Shown here: in pieces, positions 50,530-57,619 of the stretch | How the letters are laid out: each line of letters begins with the position of its first letter | How positions within the stretch are numbered: the first letter of the stretch is position 1 | Notes under the pieces: model-generated | What the model saw: only the letters and a program-made list of their open reading frames with translations | What the model was told of the DNA's origin: nothing | Database searches by the model: none | IMG/VR virus record: IMGVR_UViG_3300025674_000024 | Coordinates: 21,660-85,659 of that record | Source: a virus | Reading direction: 5' to 3' (one strand) | DNA: 64,000 nucleotides | Program-made: the position numbers and the translations under genes

Positions 50530-51246
50530 TCAACTGGGATAAAAGGCAACACCCGTGATAACACCCGTGTAGTACGACCCAGTGTCGAGACGTACGACCT
50601 TACCCGTGGGAGTGTCGTAGATCATCGGCTTACCGTTCTTTTGGATCGTGTGACCGTGTACGGTAAGATGCTTCGTGCTGTAGCCGTTGATGTGACGGTC
50701 CCAGTAGAGGACCTCGGGATCTTGCTCATTGAGGGCTAGGCCAGGTGTGACTGACGCGTGAGTGACTAAGAGAGTGAGCATCTCTCCCTCCCATGACACA
50801 GGAGATGAGTGCTCATAGTATAGCGGAAGAGACTCGAGCCACCCCCACAGGCCATAGTTCTCCGCGTGCTCAAAGTCCTCCAGCTGCCCGCCGTTCATCC
50901 TCCAGAGGCGGTAGTCACCACCGATCGTTGGGATACCGCGGTCGACCTGTCTCTTAGCATCTAGGAGCATCTGCTCGTGGTTACCGCGGAGGACGTGCAC
51001 AGCAGACAGTCCCCACTTCTCCGGGTCTGTGTGAAGGTCGTGCACGAGTGATAGGACAGCTCCACCCTCTTCACCGCGGTCTATGAGATCCCCCACGAAC
51101 ACGAGCGTGCAGCCCGTGTTGATCACCTCCGAGAGAAGCTGCCTAAGACCGTGAGCGCAGCCGTGTATGTCGCCGATGACTACGACCGCGTCCTCGTCGA
51201 GAGGCTGATCGCGAAGTAAGATGCCTTGTTGTTTTAGCTTTTTCAT
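50530..51246 (-). CDS. PPP-family metallophosphatase (238 aa)
   Basis: Serine/threonine phosphatase signature: GDIHG (residues 25-29), GDLIDRGEE (52-60), RGNHEQ and later a VTHAS and HGH histidine pair. Lambda phosphatase-type length. The start at 51246 is just 6 bases after a TATAAT box, so the message may be leaderless. It may counter or complement the phage protein kinase-like effector. Confidence 0.88.
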   Translation of the reverse strand: MKKLKQQGILLRDQPLDEDAVVVIGDIHGCAHGLRQLLSEVINTGCTLVFVGDLIDRGEEGGAVLSLVHDLHTDPEKWGLSAVHVLRGNHEQMLLDAKRQVDRGIPTIGGDYRLWRMNGGQLEDFEHAENYGLWGWLESLPLYYEHSSPVSWEGEMLTLLVTHASVTPGLALNEQDPEVLYWDRHINGYSTKHLTVHGHTIQKNGKPMIYDTPTGKVVRLDTGSYYTGVITGVAFYPS

Positions 51247-51252
51247 ATTTCC

Positions 51253-51258
51253 ATTATA
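51253..51258 (-). promoter_or_regulatory. TATAAT -10 box, 6 bases before ATG
   Basis: TATAAT on the minus strand immediately after a terminator T-run, 6 bases ahead of the phosphatase ATG. Transcription would begin at about the start codon. Confidence 0.5.
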
Positions 51259-51261
51259 CAC

Positions 51262-51286
51262 TAAAAGAGCCCGCGTGAGCGAGCTC
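51262..51286 (-). terminator. Rho-independent terminator
   Basis: Minus strand GAGCTCGC-TCAC-GCGGGCTC, 8-bp stem with one G-U pair, then TTTTAG. Follows the 66-residue gene that ends at 51298. Confidence 0.8.
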
Positions 51287-51297
51287 CAGTGTTACAC

Positions 51298-51498
51298 TTA
51301 CCGAGTTGGTCCGTCCCCGTCTCCCTTTCCCGCAAGGCTCTTAGCCATAAGGTGGGACCATTCTTCGAGCTCGCGCGTAGACATCCTCGCGAGTCCCACA
51401 CTGCTCATCACACGGAAGAGTTCCTCCATGCGGTCGTAGTCAGGCGCAGAGTCCGAGATCTGCAGAGTACCGTCCGCGGTCTCCCTTCTTAAGCTCAT
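51298..51498 (-). CDS. Small hypothetical protein (66 aa)
   Basis: Charged helical protein with an STRELEEWSHLMAKSL helix. Overlaps the upstream gene by 59 bases in a different frame, so the true start may be later, at the internal Met near residue 24. Confidence 0.45.
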   Translation of the reverse strand: MSLRRETADGTLQISDSAPDYDRMEELFRVMSSVGLARMSTRELEEWSHLMAKSLAGKGDGDGPTR

Positions 51499-51640
51499 TG
51501 GCTAACCTCAGTGTGGTGTTTTCCGACAAAGTTTTTACCTCTCCGATGAGCTCGTCGAAAGGATCCGTTACTCTCGCGCAGAAGAACACTCGGTGAGGGA
51601 CCGTGTGGTCCTCCCAGACCTCGTACTTGTATCCTGTCAT
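51440..51640 (-). CDS. Small hypothetical protein (66 aa)
   Basis: ATG at 51640 overlaps the upstream TGA. Beta-rich N-terminus (YKYEVWEDHTVPHRVFFCAR) and helical end. Unknown. Confidence 0.6.
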   Translation of the reverse strand: MTGYKYEVWEDHTVPHRVFFCARVTDPFDELIGEVKTLSENTTLRLANELKKGDRGRYSADLGLCA

Positions 51641-51849
51641 TGAGGTTGGTAGCCTTCAGTGGTCATCTCCAACGCGATCCTGCGCAGGTCGGTGGAGGTC
51701 ATATACTCGAGTCCGTTCTCGTCCATTGTGTCGGCCACGCTCTTGAGGTAACCGACAATGGCCTCGAACATGCTCTGAGCAATGTACTCCTCGAGCAGCT
51801 TCTCGAACTCATCCTGAGTGAAGCCAGGAGGAACTTGGATCTCGATCAC
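51637..51849 (-). CDS. Small acidic protein (70 aa)
   Basis: Helical protein, ATGA coupling on both sides. The pattern EKLLEEYIAQSMFEAIVGYL is amphipathic. Unknown. Confidence 0.6.
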   Translation of the reverse strand: MIEIQVPPGFTQDEFEKLLEEYIAQSMFEAIVGYLKSVADTMDENGLEYMTSTDLRRIALEMTTEGYQPQ

Positions 51850-52241
51850 TTATTCATCTGCAGTGTAGGAACGGGCATACCGCCCTCGGTGGGCACATAG
51901 ATCGTCACGTTGCCTTTCTGGCTACCTTCCTCCAGGCCGGTGATATAGAGATACTGCAAGTACTCCCGGTTACCCTTGAGGCTGTCACCGATGATCTGGT
52001 TGGCCTGAGCTACGCCCTTCGCGCGCTCGACCTCAGCTTGCGCGAGTTCCTTTGCCGAGTCGAGCTTAGCCTTAGCCTCCAAGACTGCGACTTGGCGAGT
52101 GAACTCGGCTTCTTGCAACTGCGCCTTACCGTTAAGCGTCTTCGTGTACACTCCGTATTGCGGCAGGCCGAAAGCGAGACCGCCAATGACGATCGCTCCG
52201 AGGAGCCCGATGATGATGATGCCCTGACTTTGATTGTTCAT
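51846..52241 (-). CDS. Membrane protein with prohibitin/HflC-like coiled-coil tail (131 aa)
   Basis: Start set at MNNQSQG (52241), because codons before it overlap another gene. One membrane segment at about 8-28 (GIIIIGLLGAIVIGGLAFGL). Residues 45-100 are the Ala/Glu/Lys coiled coil typical of the C-terminal tail of SPFH proteins (QAEVERAKGVAQANQII), followed by YLQYLYITGL. The SPFH (band 7) globular domain itself is missing. It could insert into host prohibitin/HflKC assemblies and disturb FtsH control; inference only. Confidence 0.65.
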   Translation of the reverse strand: MNNQSQGIIIIGLLGAIVIGGLAFGLPQYGVYTKTLNGKAQLQEAEFTRQVAVLEAKAKLDSAKELAQAEVERAKGVAQANQIIGDSLKGNREYLQYLYITGLEEGSQKGNVTIYVPTEGGMPVPTLQMNK

Positions 52242-52269
52242 TTGATCGAGTTGATTGCGAATGAGTTGC

Positions 52270-52473
52270 TTAAAGGAAGGAGTCCCAGAAGCTGTCTCCC
52301 AGCCCGAGAGCTGCTGCCATTGTATCGAACTCCCCCACGGAAGTATATCCCGAGTCTCTCCAGCGGAAATAGGCGCACTTGTACACACCCGCCCAGATCC
52401 TCTGCTTTTCCGTGTTAAAGAAGTAGCGGTAAGTCTCCATGTATTGAGCTCGGTCCAATTCGTTGAGGAACAT
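52270..52473 (-). CDS. Small hypothetical protein (67 aa)
   Basis: ATG at 52473, 6 bases after the previous stop. Tyr/Trp/Phe-rich (YRYFFNTEKQRIWAGVYKC). Unknown. Confidence 0.55.
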   Translation of the reverse strand: MFLNELDRAQYMETYRYFFNTEKQRIWAGVYKCAYFRWRDSGYTSVGEFDTMAAALGLGDSFWDSFL

Positions 52474-52478
52474 GAGTC

Positions 52479-52733
52479 TTAAGAGTCTACCCAGATCCAC
52501 CCTAACAGGAACTTCGTCATCTTGCGATGGAACCAGCTAGGTTTTTCGGTAACGTGAACGTGGAAGTTTCCGCTCATGCGCCAACATCCCACAGTGTTGG
52601 GGACTACCACCTTAAACCCAGAAAGAGTCAGGGTGTTAGCGTCATAGCCGCCAGCAAAGCTTTCTCCGCCACCGTCGTCAATGTTGATCTCCCTCTTATT
52701 CTCCCAGGAGTCGGGTACACTCAGTCCGTTCAT
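52479..52733 (-). CDS. Hypothetical protein (84 aa)
   Basis: ATG at 52733 overlaps the TGA of a preceding short membrane-peptide frame. The middle is beta-rich with Gly and Asp. C-terminal FLLGWIWVDS is hydrophobic. Unknown. Confidence 0.55.
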   Translation of the reverse strand: MNGLSVPDSWENKREINIDDGGGESFAGGYDANTLTLSGFKVVVPNTVGCWRMSGNFHVHVTEKPSWFHRKMTKFLLGWIWVDS

Positions 52734-52832
52734 TCGTTGCTTGCCTCGATAATGATCACAGCGATGACTCCGGCGACGAACAGCAGGCCGACGCCGACGA
52801 AAATGTTGACGCTCCACACAGCTTCGTTCATT
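52730..52832 (-). pseudogene. Short membrane peptide gene with frameshift in a T5 run
   Basis: ATG at 52832 overlaps the upstream TAA (TAATG). After nine codons a run of five T shifts the frame; in the next frame a clean membrane segment (VGVGLLFVAGVIAVIII) follows and ends in a TGA that overlaps the next ATG. With four T the product would be a 33-residue one-span protein. Homopolymer error, real mutation or programmed slip cannot be separated. Confidence 0.45.
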
Positions 52833-53142
52833 AGTCCGGCCTACCTTCGTTGGGACGGCGACAGAACCACTCAGCTAGCACGTCAGGGTCTTGCGGTCCG
52901 ACGAGATGATTAGAGGGGTCTGGGTCACCGAGGTCGAGGCTGTTGAGTAGTTCGTCAAGCGAACCTGGCTCAGCCTTTCCCTGGATGGCTTCTCTTCTCG
53001 CTCGGTTGAGGATGCGGGCGGCGGAGCTGTGATGATCCGCCCACTTCTGGGCCCAAGTCATTTCTTTGAATGAGACTTCAATCCCTCCTGCGATGCGTGC
53101 CGCGATGTCTTCGAGGCGAAGCCTAGTCTGAGTCGAGAGCAT
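52831..53142 (-). CDS. Hypothetical protein (103 aa)
   Basis: Helical N-terminus with a DNA-binding-like ILNRARREAI helix, acidic C-terminus (DPDVLAEWFCRRP). Preceded by a TGTGGTAAGATCT promoter-like element. Confidence 0.65.
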   Translation of the reverse strand: MLSTQTRLRLEDIAARIAGGIEVSFKEMTWAQKWADHHSSAARILNRARREAIQGKAEPGSLDELLNSLDLGDPDPSNHLVGPQDPDVLAEWFCRRPNEGRPD

Positions 53143-53160
53143 GGAGGCTGTTCAGTTGGT

Positions 53161-53173
53161 AGATCTTACCACA
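53161..53173 (-). promoter_or_regulatory. Extended -10 promoter-like TGTGGTAAGATCT
   Basis: Shares the TGTGGTA core and the AGATC tail with elements near 56030, 57805, 59115 and 61785. About 20 bases before the ATG at 53142. Confidence 0.4.
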
Positions 53174-53204
53174 AAGGGAAGGAGGGCCGAAGCCCTCCGT
53201 TACG

Positions 53205-53741
53205 TCACGCTGCGACGGCTTCTTTGGTCTCTACGGGAGCGTCAGCATCCCGCTTAGCTTGCAAATACTGCACCACGCGAGCGGGAGTGGAGGCCTCGTA
53301 GGGATCGTCAGAGGCGTTATCACGCTTGCCCTCTTCGACACCGGACCACTCCAGCTCGCCGTTGTTCACGACAATAGCGTAGCGCCAGCTGCGGATCGCA
53401 AAACCGAGGTTGGTCTTCTGCACAGCCATGCCTGCCGCGGCAGTGAAAGCACCGTTACCGTCGGGCAGAGCTTTGACTTTCTGGATGCCGAGGGACTCGA
53501 ACCACGCGTTCATCACAAAAGCGTCGTTCACCGACAGGCAGTACACTTCGTCGACATCGAGCGCGCGGATCTCGTCGTAGGCGGCCTCGAAGCCCGGGAG
53601 TTGCTGCTCGGTGCAGGTGGGAGTGAAGGCGCCGGGCAGTGAGAACACCACCACGCGCTTACCAGAAAAGATCTCCTTGGAGGTGCGAGTCTCGAACTCG
53701 CCGCCCTCGCGGAAGATGAAATCTACGATGGGAAGGTTCAT
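53205..53741 (-). CDS. Type II peroxiredoxin, thiol peroxidase (178 aa)
   Basis: PRX5/type II family: GAFTPTCTEQQLPGF with peroxidatic Cys 43, and CLSVNDAFVMNAW. It reduces hydroperoxides using thiol donors. Residues 104-118 and the glycine pattern are normal for the family, so the enzyme is probably active. This is a host-type gene, common in cyanobacteria; in a phage it could protect replication and photosynthesis during infection. Likely an auxiliary metabolic gene gained by transfer. Confidence 0.93.
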   Translation of the reverse strand: MNLPIVDFIFREGGEFETRTSKEIFSGKRVVVFSLPGAFTPTCTEQQLPGFEAAYDEIRALDVDEVYCLSVNDAFVMNAWFESLGIQKVKALPDGNGAFTAAAGMAVQKTNLGFAIRSWRYAIVVNNGELEWSGVEEGKRDNASDDPYEASTPARVVQYLQAKRDADAPVETKEAVAA

Positions 53742-53809
53742 TTGGTTTTGATCGTTTCTTACTCATGGGTAGGAGGAACTCTTCAGTCCCTCCGAGATCT
53801 ATACTAGCT

Positions 53810-54454
53810 TTACACCTCGAGTGTAAACCTGCGAGTGTAGTCGTAAGCGTAGTGAGTGCGGTAGCCGTGATGGCCCCAACCGATCCAAGTGTAAGCGTAA
53901 CTCATGTACTGCGGGATTGTCTTCCCCGGTGTCATCATGTGGGGCTCGATCCTCTTCCACTGCGGTTCGTTCACCATGTAACGGAGTTGAGTGTGGAGAG
54001 TAGACGGGTCGCCGCCGTAGCGGCTCGCGAAGGATCCCAGACCGTGATAGCGGTTCGCAGATGTCCACTGGATGAGGCCAAAGCCCCCAGAGTGGCATCC
54101 GTAGTATCCAGTGCGGGTACCACCTTCGCAGATGTTGGGTACGAAAGTGGATTCTTGGCGGATGTTCCCCATGACGGTCGCCAGAGCGTTCCGGTCGGAT
54201 AAGCCGTGTTCTTGGAGCGTGGAGAGCGCGATCTTCTCGTTTAGATTGCAGCTCTTACAGACGAGCCGTGGTTCCACAGGTTCTGGAGCAACCTCCTTTA
54301 CAGCCACCTTGTCGTCCTCCACGGGAGAGGGAGGAGTAAGGGGGATGGTTATGCCAAACGCGGGTAGGATGGCGATGGAGGCTGCGGCAGTTCCCGCTAG
54401 AGCGGCGACTGCGGGTGTAAGAGATTTCAGCATGGAAAGAATTGAACTCAGCAT
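53810..54454 (-). CDS. Tail-lysozyme/endolysin-type protein (about 214 aa)
   Basis: C-terminal 130 residues resemble the phage tail lysozyme domain: LSDRNALATVMGNIRQESTF with the catalytic-type Glu, then GGFGLIQWT and a C-terminal YAYDYTRRF. The N-terminus carries a hydrophobic segment (about residues 12-35) that may be a signal anchor, then a Pro/Val linker. The start is uncertain (54454 or an in-frame GTG at 54508). Either endolysin for lysis or a virion murein hydrolase. Confidence 0.75.
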   Translation of the reverse strand: MLSSILSMLKSLTPAVAALAGTAAASIAILPAFGITIPLTPPSPVEDDKVAVKEVAPEPVEPRLVCKSCNLNEKIALSTLQEHGLSDRNALATVMGNIRQESTFVPNICEGGTRTGYYGCHSGGFGLIQWTSANRYHGLGSFASRYGGDPSTLHTQLRYMVNEPQWKRIEPHMMTPGKTIPQYMSYAYTWIGWGHHGYRTHYAYDYTRRFTLEV

Positions 54455-54616
54455 CCCGTTATGTAAGAGTGTCACACCCGCTGTCTCAAGCGGCATCTTA
54501 CCGGGCACAAGTTTGGTCTAAGGGACTTATCATCCCCGAGTCTTCCCCAACGAGTTGGGCGCCTCTCATAAAGACGTCCGAGCCTTGGCCCGAAAGAAAG
54601 ACTTTTCAATTTTACA

Positions 54617-54648
54617 CCAAAAGAGGGAGAAGCGGTAACTCCTCCCTC
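54617..54648 (-). terminator. Rho-independent terminator
   Basis: Minus strand 10-bp stem GAGGGAGGAG/CTTCTCCCTC around a 6-base loop, then TTTT. Closes the structured RNA region to its right. Confidence 0.8.
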
Positions 54649-54774
54649 GGATTCGTCACGGGTGGGTCGCTCAGGCGGCGACGGCCACGCGCTCGAAAGC
54701 TACGATGTTGTTGGCGCTTATGCCAGAACCCTCTCGCTCGTCGAAAGCCTTTCACCCCCGAGTGAATAAGATCT

Positions 54775-54810
54775 GCGCAGTAGTTATCACTAGAGTAGTA
54801 ACTACCGCGC
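54775..54810. repeat. 12-bp inverted repeat hairpin
   Basis: GCGCAGTAGTTA paired with TAACTACCGCGC around a 12-base loop, one G-U pair. Not followed by a T-run in either direction, so not an evident terminator. Lies in the structured non-coding block. Confidence 0.6.
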
Positions 54811-54823
54811 TAAACCTATTCAT

Positions 54824-54878
54824 GGAGATGCGGAGAGTCGAACTCCGGTCCGAACGAGATTGTTGCTCCGAAGAGCAA
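54824..54878 (-). ncRNA. tRNA 3'-half-like element and UUCG hairpin
   Basis: Minus strand: a 6-bp hairpin TTGCTC-TTCG-GAGCAA (54878-54863), then a perfect T-arm CGGAG-TTCGACT-CTCCG (54847-54831) and CATCTCC. The 5' half of a tRNA is missing, since an apparent complete tRNA-like unit ends directly before. Possibly a tRNA fragment. Confidence 0.4.
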
Positions 54879-54955
54879 TTCGCGGGGCGAGGACTCGAAC
54901 CTCGCAATTCTATGCTATGTGCATAGCGTGTTACCGTTCGGTGCACTACCCACGA
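54879..54955 (-). tRNA. tRNA-like, anticodon CAT (degenerate)
   Basis: 77 bases fold into a cloverleaf: acceptor TCGTGGG/CCCGCGA with one G-U, U8-A9, D-arm with GTG/CAC, anticodon stem CTATG/CATAG with loop CACATAG, and T-arm CGAGG-TTCGAGT-CCTCG. Position 33 is A instead of the near-universal U, and one extra base sits before the acceptor 3' strand, so function is uncertain. CAT would read Met or, if lysidine-modified, Ile. Confidence 0.55.
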
Positions 54956-55415
54956 GTGACCCCTCTGTTTGAGCTTCATCCGGCGTCCCGGGGTAGGCTT
55001 GAGGGGTGTTGAACCCAACCAACCGCCAAGCTTCCCGAAGGAGAGGCATCGTTGACTGGGAAGGCAAGACTGGGGGATCGAACCCAGGTGCGAAACACGA
55101 GGTGATCAACTCTCGCGTAACCACGTCTTCCAGACCCTCGCAGAAGGCCCCATTGATCACGTGAGACGCCTCAAGGACGCACAGAGGTGGAGGCTCGTTG
55201 GGGTGCCGCTACTTCCCCCTGTTGCGGCGTGTATGGTAGGAGGGGCGGCCTCCTGAGTGCATTACCGCCCGCTTTTGCATCACCCAGCAGTACCGGGGAG
55301 AGGCATCGCACTTCCTACGGGGTGGGCCCGGATATGATGATCCCGGACCCGTTGCCAAGACAGTAGCGACCCGCCTTGGACTTCAGCCCGATGCTTTCGC
55401 AGAGCGGGAACATCA
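54956..55415 (-). other. Structured, mostly non-coding region
   Basis: 460 bases without a convincing gene. Contains a second T-arm-like string CTGGGTTCGATC..CCCAG near 55070-55087, with a possible acceptor GGAAGAC/GTCTT-G-CC and an arm with loop TTGATCA upstream (degenerate tRNA, perhaps Ile-like), and two copies of CGATGCCTCTCC (near 55051-55040 and 55307-55296). An open frame of 81 codons overlaps the tRNA-like strings and is probably spurious. A TACAAT box near 55421 could drive the block. Confidence 0.45.
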
Positions 55416-55586
55416 CTATTGTAACACGTCTTTCTCGTCAGTAAACTTCCTCGCTCTCTGAAGCTTCAGCCACTGCAGCAACTGCTTCATCTGGACGATG
55501 GCGGGATCCTCGGGATCCTCTCCCTCCACTACGATGCCGAGAGCTGTGATTGCAAGGTCGTGATCTTGCCGAGAGATTAGAGACAT
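55416..55586 (-). CDS. Small hypothetical protein (56 aa)
   Basis: ATG at 55586, TAG at 55416; overlaps the upstream gene by 10 bases. Helical, acidic middle then basic end. Last coding gene before the structured RNA block. Confidence 0.55.
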   Translation of the reverse strand: MSLISRQDHDLAITALGIVVEGEDPEDPAIVQMKQLLQWLKLQRARKFTDEKDVLQ

Positions 55587-55762
55587 ACTTGAGCCTCAGA
55601 GTCGTGACGGTAGAAGCGAGCGTTCTCCACTCGCTTAGAGATGATCTGCTCCATGGCGCAGCCAAGAGAGCTAGCGGCTCCCTCGTACTGGTCAATACCG
55701 TCCGGGCCGTCGTAGAGGACCCAGTAGTAGTGACCGTTGCGATGGAGGATTTCGATCTTCAT
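55577..55762 (-). CDS. Small WVLY-family protein (61 aa)
   Basis: Contains YYWVLYDGPDG and a helix with CAMEQIIS. Paralogue of the protein at 47983-48162. Start at 55762, 5 bases after the previous stop. Unknown function. Confidence 0.6.
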   Translation of the reverse strand: MKIEILHRNGHYYWVLYDGPDGIDQYEGAASSLGCAMEQIISKRVENARFYRHDSEAQVCL

Positions 55763-55766
55763 AGTT

Positions 55767-56024
55767 TTAGTCGAAGCGGGAACCGAGGTCGGGACCCGGG
55801 TTTTCGTAGCGGTTGACGGCGTCGGCAATGTCCTTCTCTTCGAAGCAGAACTGCACGAGGCGACCGTTGAGGATGATGTCGTACTGCGTGTAGTCCACGC
55901 GGTACATGGGGCAGTTCTCCATGAACCCGCCGGCCATGCGCCACATGGACTTAGGAACGACGTCGTACTGGGTGCCGGTCTGAGGGGAGGTGTAGGTGGT
56001 CTGCATGGGGTGGTTGTTTTCCAT
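55767..56024 (-). CDS. Small hypothetical protein (85 aa), leaderless candidate
   Basis: The start at 56024 (MENNHPM) stands 6 bases after TATAGT. Beta-rich with Tyr and Asp. Several other small genes with the same promoter also begin MEN or MEH, hinting at a shared early class. Confidence 0.65.
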   Translation of the reverse strand: MENNHPMQTTYTSPQTGTQYDVVPKSMWRMAGGFMENCPMYRVDYTQYDIILNGRLVQFCFEEKDIADAVNRYENPGPDLGSRFD

Positions 56025-56026
56025 AG

Positions 56027-56046
56027 ATCTACTATACCACACCATC
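56027..56046 (-). promoter_or_regulatory. Extended -10 promoter TGTGGTATAGTAGATC
   Basis: TGG-TATAGT extended -10 with TTGCAT 17 bases upstream as -35. The ATG follows 6 bases after the -10. Confidence 0.55.
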
Positions 56047-56060
56047 CGTGAGGATGCAAC

Positions 56061-56240
56061 TCACATGACGTCGTTCGGGAGGAAGATCTCGTCGGGAGCC
56101 ATCGTATGGTTGATGAGCGCGTCGATCTGAGCCTGAAGTCGGTTCTCCAGCTCGTAGAGCGCGTTAGTCGTCTCGACGTTCTCCCGTTCGAGTTCGTCAA
56201 TCCGATCTTGGAGTTGGTCGATGTGCCATTGAGTGATCAT
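56061..56240 (-). CDS. Small coiled-coil protein (59 aa)
   Basis: Start MITQWHID at 56240, 4 bases after the previous stop. A heptad-rich helix (QLQDRIDELERENVETTNAL) suggests dimerisation. Unknown. Confidence 0.6.
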   Translation of the reverse strand: MITQWHIDQLQDRIDELERENVETTNALYELENRLQAQIDALINHTMAPDEIFLPNDVM

Positions 56241-56244
56241 GGTC

Positions 56245-56757
56245 TCAATCCCAGAATGAATCAAGCGTGTCAATCACGCGGCGGTAGTGGCTCCACGGCG
56301 CGAACCGCCCCCTGTACATGTGCTCTCCGAGCTTTAGCATATTGAGCTCGTGAATGCACGCCTGCGTGATTGCGTTGGACTCGGTGAAGCCCCAAGACCT
56401 GAAGCAGTCAAACTTCTCGATGTAGTACACGAATGGGAACTGCCTCTGCCAGCCCTTATGGTACACGGCATCGCGTCTCAGCCCGTCCCTCTGGACGATC
56501 TCGCACTTGGCATAACCAAACTGGTTCTCGATCTCAGTGCACGAGAAATCGAGCCCGTTGATGTACTCGTCGGCGAGCTCCTTGTCAAAGACGACCTCCG
56601 TCTCTGTCCATTCTGCCGCCATGCCCTCACAGAGGGACTTGAACTCTGGGTCGAGCGCACGCCACACGAGATTGTGGACGAAGTACGGATACTGCCCCGC
56701 ACCCTTCGGGTACCTCACGGAGAAGTGAAGGATCTCGAAAGAACGTTCTTTAGTCAT
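56245..56757 (-). CDS. Hypothetical protein (170 aa)
   Basis: Alpha/beta protein rich in aromatic residues; C-terminal FAPWSHYRRVIDTLDSFWD. Overlaps the 56-residue gene by 8 bases. Unknown family. Confidence 0.65.
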   Translation of the reverse strand: MTKERSFEILHFSVRYPKGAGQYPYFVHNLVWRALDPEFKSLCEGMAAEWTETEVVFDKELADEYINGLDFSCTEIENQFGYAKCEIVQRDGLRRDAVYHKGWQRQFPFVYYIEKFDCFRSWGFTESNAITQACIHELNMLKLGEHMYRGRFAPWSHYRRVIDTLDSFWD

Positions 56758-56920
56758 TGCAGTTAAGAAGGCAGTCGAGGAGATCTCTAAGGTATATCAC
56801 GTCATCCTTGGAAAGTCCCGAGAGCGAGATCAACTGCTCGGACTTCGGATCGAGAACGAAACCGATGCTGTAGCCGTCATCAGGATTGTAACCTCCGGTC
56901 GCTTGGATCGTCGTAGTCAT
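56750..56920 (-). CDS. Small hypothetical protein (56 aa)
   Basis: ATG at 56920 overlaps the upstream TGA and its TAA overlaps the next ATG by 8 bases. GYNPDDGYSIGFVLD then a helix ending DCLLNCND. Unknown. Confidence 0.6.
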   Translation of the reverse strand: MTTTIQATGGYNPDDGYSIGFVLDPKSEQLISLSGLSKDDVIYLRDLLDCLLNCND

Positions 56921-57165
56921 CTTCCTAACCTCAGTTTACGTTCAGGGCTTACGGTCGCATTGTACCAGTCGTCGTATGGCCAAATATACTCCTCCATCCA
57001 ACCAGCGTTTAGATCCTCCCAGAGATCTGTACGCGCGCACTCGCACCAACAGTCGCTCGATTGGGGGAGGCGTAAGAGAAAGCACCACCACTCGAAGGCA
57101 ACTGCAAGTCCCTCGAATCCGTCTAAGAATCTGGTTAAGAGTTTGTTTGTCTTGCCCCACATCAT
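56917..57165 (-). CDS. Trp-rich small protein (82 aa)
   Basis: Contains an aromatic cluster (FEWWCFLLRLPQSSDCWCEC) and WMEEYIWPYDDWYN. ATG overlaps the preceding TGA. Unknown. Confidence 0.6.
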   Translation of the reverse strand: MMWGKTNKLLTRFLDGFEGLAVAFEWWCFLLRLPQSSDCWCECARTDLWEDLNAGWMEEYIWPYDDWYNATVSPERKLRLGR

Positions 57166-57410
57166 ACTCCTCCAAACATAAGTTCTGGGTCACCATGATC
57201 AATCTCGAAGGTGACGCCAAAAGAGTCGCTCAAGTAGCGGTGGTACCTCATCAAAACGAGTTCTCCATCATCGTCCATGTGGCGAGAGAGCGTCTTAGCT
57301 TCTCGTAGGAGGAGCTCACCGTCGCGAGTCCTCCTCTCCTTGCTTAGCACCGCAGCTCTCACGCAGAGGTGCTCGATTCGACCCAAGATAAGGTTGTCAA
57401 CTTCGGCCAT
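57162..57410 (-). CDS. Small hypothetical protein (82 aa)
   Basis: Helical N-terminus with LCVRAAVLSKERRTRDGELL, acidic end. Two bases after the previous stop. Unknown. Confidence 0.6.
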   Translation of the reverse strand: MAEVDNLILGRIEHLCVRAAVLSKERRTRDGELLLREAKTLSRHMDDDGELVLMRYHRYLSDSFGVTFEIDHGDPELMFGGV

Positions 57411-57412
57411 TC

Positions 57413-57616
57413 TTATTGAAAGGGTTTAGGCTCTACGGACTTTACGTAGTCCCACATCACCTTAAGATTGGTGTCGATGCAGGTCTGACATTCTAAGTCT
57501 GGGAACCAGTGGTCTTTGTCCGTGTAACACACCCACTGATCCGCTTCCTTCTCCAGGTAGGAGACCCCGGGCAGAGCGAGGATCCGCTGCGCGAGCTTCG
57601 GGAGAGTGCGAGTCAC
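57413..57616 (-). CDS. Small hypothetical protein with CxxC (67 aa)
   Basis: Contains CQTC and a preceding C, so a metal site is possible. Starts 3 bases after the previous stop. Unknown. Confidence 0.6.
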   Translation of the reverse strand: MTRTLPKLAQRILALPGVSYLEKEADQWVCYTDKDHWFPDLECQTCIDTNLKVMWDYVKSVEPKPFQ

Positions 57617-57619
57617 GAC

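Noticed and set aside
54915-55160. 81-codon open frame on the minus strand
   Set aside because: Overlaps the tRNA-like elements, has no RBS and an unconvincing composition; the structured RNA reading explains the region better.
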